Source: Endomicrobiia bacterium
Lineage (GTDB): Bacteria > Elusimicrobiota > Endomicrobiia > Endomicrobiales > Endomicrobiaceae
Assembly (NCBI GenBank): GCA_009782015.1
Contig: WQUP01000087.1
Span: 1-5,663 of the forward strand
DNA: 5,663 nucleotides
Reading direction: 5' to 3'
Shown here one piece after another: positions 4,954 to 5,663 of the stretch (position 1 is its first letter; every line of letters starts with the position of its first letter). The notes under the pieces are model-generated. The model made no database searches, was not told where the DNA came from, and was given only the letters and a program-made list of their open reading frames with translations. The position numbers and the translations under genes are program-made.

Positions 4954-5043
4954 AGTTAATAGTTAATAGTGAATAGTTAATAACCGCCTTTCAGCAGATA
5001 CCTAAGAAAAAAACTATTCACTATTAATTATTAACTATTAATT
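4954..5043 (+). repeat. AT-rich palindrome of 7-bp units between pilB and pilC
   Basis: Four heptamers (agttaat, agttaat, agtgaat, agttaat; 4954-4981), a 34-nt centre (4982-5015) and four inverted heptamers (attcact, attaatt, attaact, attaatt; 5016-5043) make a palindrome. The best perfect pairing is 16 bp (4963-4978 with 5012-5027) around a 33-nt loop. It starts five bases after the pilB stop and ends one base before the pilC Shine-Dalgarno (gtgagg 5044-5049), which is left unpaired. It may stabilise or segment the pilB-pilC message; it lacks the GC-rich stem expected of a terminator. Confidence 0.75.
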
Positions 5044-5056
5044 GTGAGGCAAAATT

Positions 5057-5663
5057 ATGCCAATGTTTAGGTATCAGGCAATTGACGCCAAGGGGCAATC
5101 GTCCAAGGGCTCAAAAGATATGGCCAGCAAAAAAGATCTTATCGCGTTTCTCAGGGGAGAAGGTTTTGTTCCCGTGAGCATTGAAGAGGTCGGCGGTGCA
5201 AACAGGGCGGCGATTTCCAAAGCTTTTGCGAAATCTTCCGCAAACAAGGCCAAAGGCGGAAAAGTTAAGACGGTTGATATCGCCCTTTTCTGCAGACAGC
5301 TTGCAACGCTTGTAAACGCCGGCGTAAATATTCTTGAAGCCGTTGACGACATAGCCGATATGTCCAACAACGCCAGACTCAGAAGCATACTCAAAAATGT
5401 TGCCGAAGATTTGAGAGGCGGCATCCCTCTTTCCGACGCCCTCAGGAAGCATAAAGTGTTTTCCAAGACCCTTACGTCAATGGTAGAAGTCGGAGAAAAA
5501 TCCGGAAAACTTGCCAAGGTTTTGGGAGATCTTGCCACATACCTTGAAAATAACGTCAAACTTATGAGAAAAGTCAAGGCCGCAAGCACGTATCCTATGG
5601 TCATAGGCGGTTTTTTCATAATTGTTCTTTTGGTTTTGGTTCTCGGGATTATTCCGAGATTTG
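5057..5663 (+). CDS. pilC: Type IV pilus inner-membrane platform protein PilC/GspF, N-terminal part (runs off the window)
   Basis: PilC/GspF is the polytopic inner-membrane protein on which the PilB ATPase acts. The window holds 202 residues with no stop; the family is about 400 residues, so this is about half. The N-terminus MPMFRYQAIDAKGQSSKG is typical, followed by the cytoplasmic GspF domain: FCRQLATLVNAGVNILEAVDDIA (residues 78-100), DLRGGIPLSDALRKH (118-132), MVEVGEKSGKLAKVLGDLATYLE (142-164) and KAASTYP (174-180), leading into the first membrane segment MVIGGFFIIVLLVLVLGII (181-199). The ATG at 5057 has gtgagg at a spacing of 7; an in-frame ATG at 5063 is less well placed. It lies 107 bp after pilB, with an AT-rich palindrome between them. 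No pilT is present between pilB and pilC, unlike some pilBTC operons. Confidence 0.93.
   Translation, partial: MPMFRYQAIDAKGQSSKGSKDMASKKDLIAFLRGEGFVPVSIEEVGGANRAAISKAFAKSSANKAKGGKVKTVDIALFCRQLATLVNAGVNILEAVDDIADMSNNARLRSILKNVAEDLRGGIPLSDALRKHKVFSKTLTSMVEVGEKSGKLAKVLGDLATYLENNVKLMRKVKAASTYPMVIGGFFIIVLLVLVLGIIPRF

Noticed and set aside
1..5663. tRNA, rRNA, transposase or phage genes
   Set aside because: No cloverleaf, rRNA segment, transposase or phage-like reading frame could be recognised on either strand.

Overview
The window looks like chromosomal DNA from a diderm (outer-membrane-bearing) bacterium of moderate GC. All genes lie on the + strand. In order they are: the C-terminal end of an OmpA-family protein, rplM (L13), rpsI (S9), glnA (type I-alpha glutamine synthetase), a PilB/GspE-type pilus assembly ATPase, and the first half of PilC/GspF. 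The OmpA domain with a type IV pilus or type II secretion operon indicates a Gram-negative-type envelope. Frequent ATA and AGA codons and the mix of genes would fit Elusimicrobiota or another little-cultured diderm phylum, but no marker here settles the taxon, and this placement is inference.

Layout: 1-149 is the end of the OmpA-like gene. Positions 150-485 contain no gene but hold a highly ordered palindromic array of 8-bp units. A good sigma70-type promoter (496-525) at its edge drives rplM-rpsI (609-1570); a separate 87-bp palindromic element sits between these two genes. Positions 1571-1714 contain hairpins and a strong intrinsic terminator that ends only 22 nt before the glnA start, which suggests conditional transcription of glnA. 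Directly after the glnA stop codon (3041-3157) lies a second copy of the 8-bp-unit element, with its centre inverted relative to the first copy. pilB (3249-4949) and pilC (5057 to the window end) form a pilus operon interrupted by an AT-rich palindrome of 7-bp units (4954-5043).

The coding genes are conventional. L13 and S9 are neighbouring ribosomal proteins, glnA assimilates ammonia, and PilB/PilC are the motor ATPase and inner-membrane platform of a type IV pilus-like machine; PilB carries an N-terminal MshEN-type (c-di-GMP-binding family) domain. The unusual content is intergenic. Four of the five gaps carry a palindromic repeat within about 8 nt of the upstream stop codon. Two unrelated-looking families share one plan: about four short units, a centre of about 34 nt, and about four inverted units. 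I regard this intergenic repeat system as the main candidate for something undescribed.
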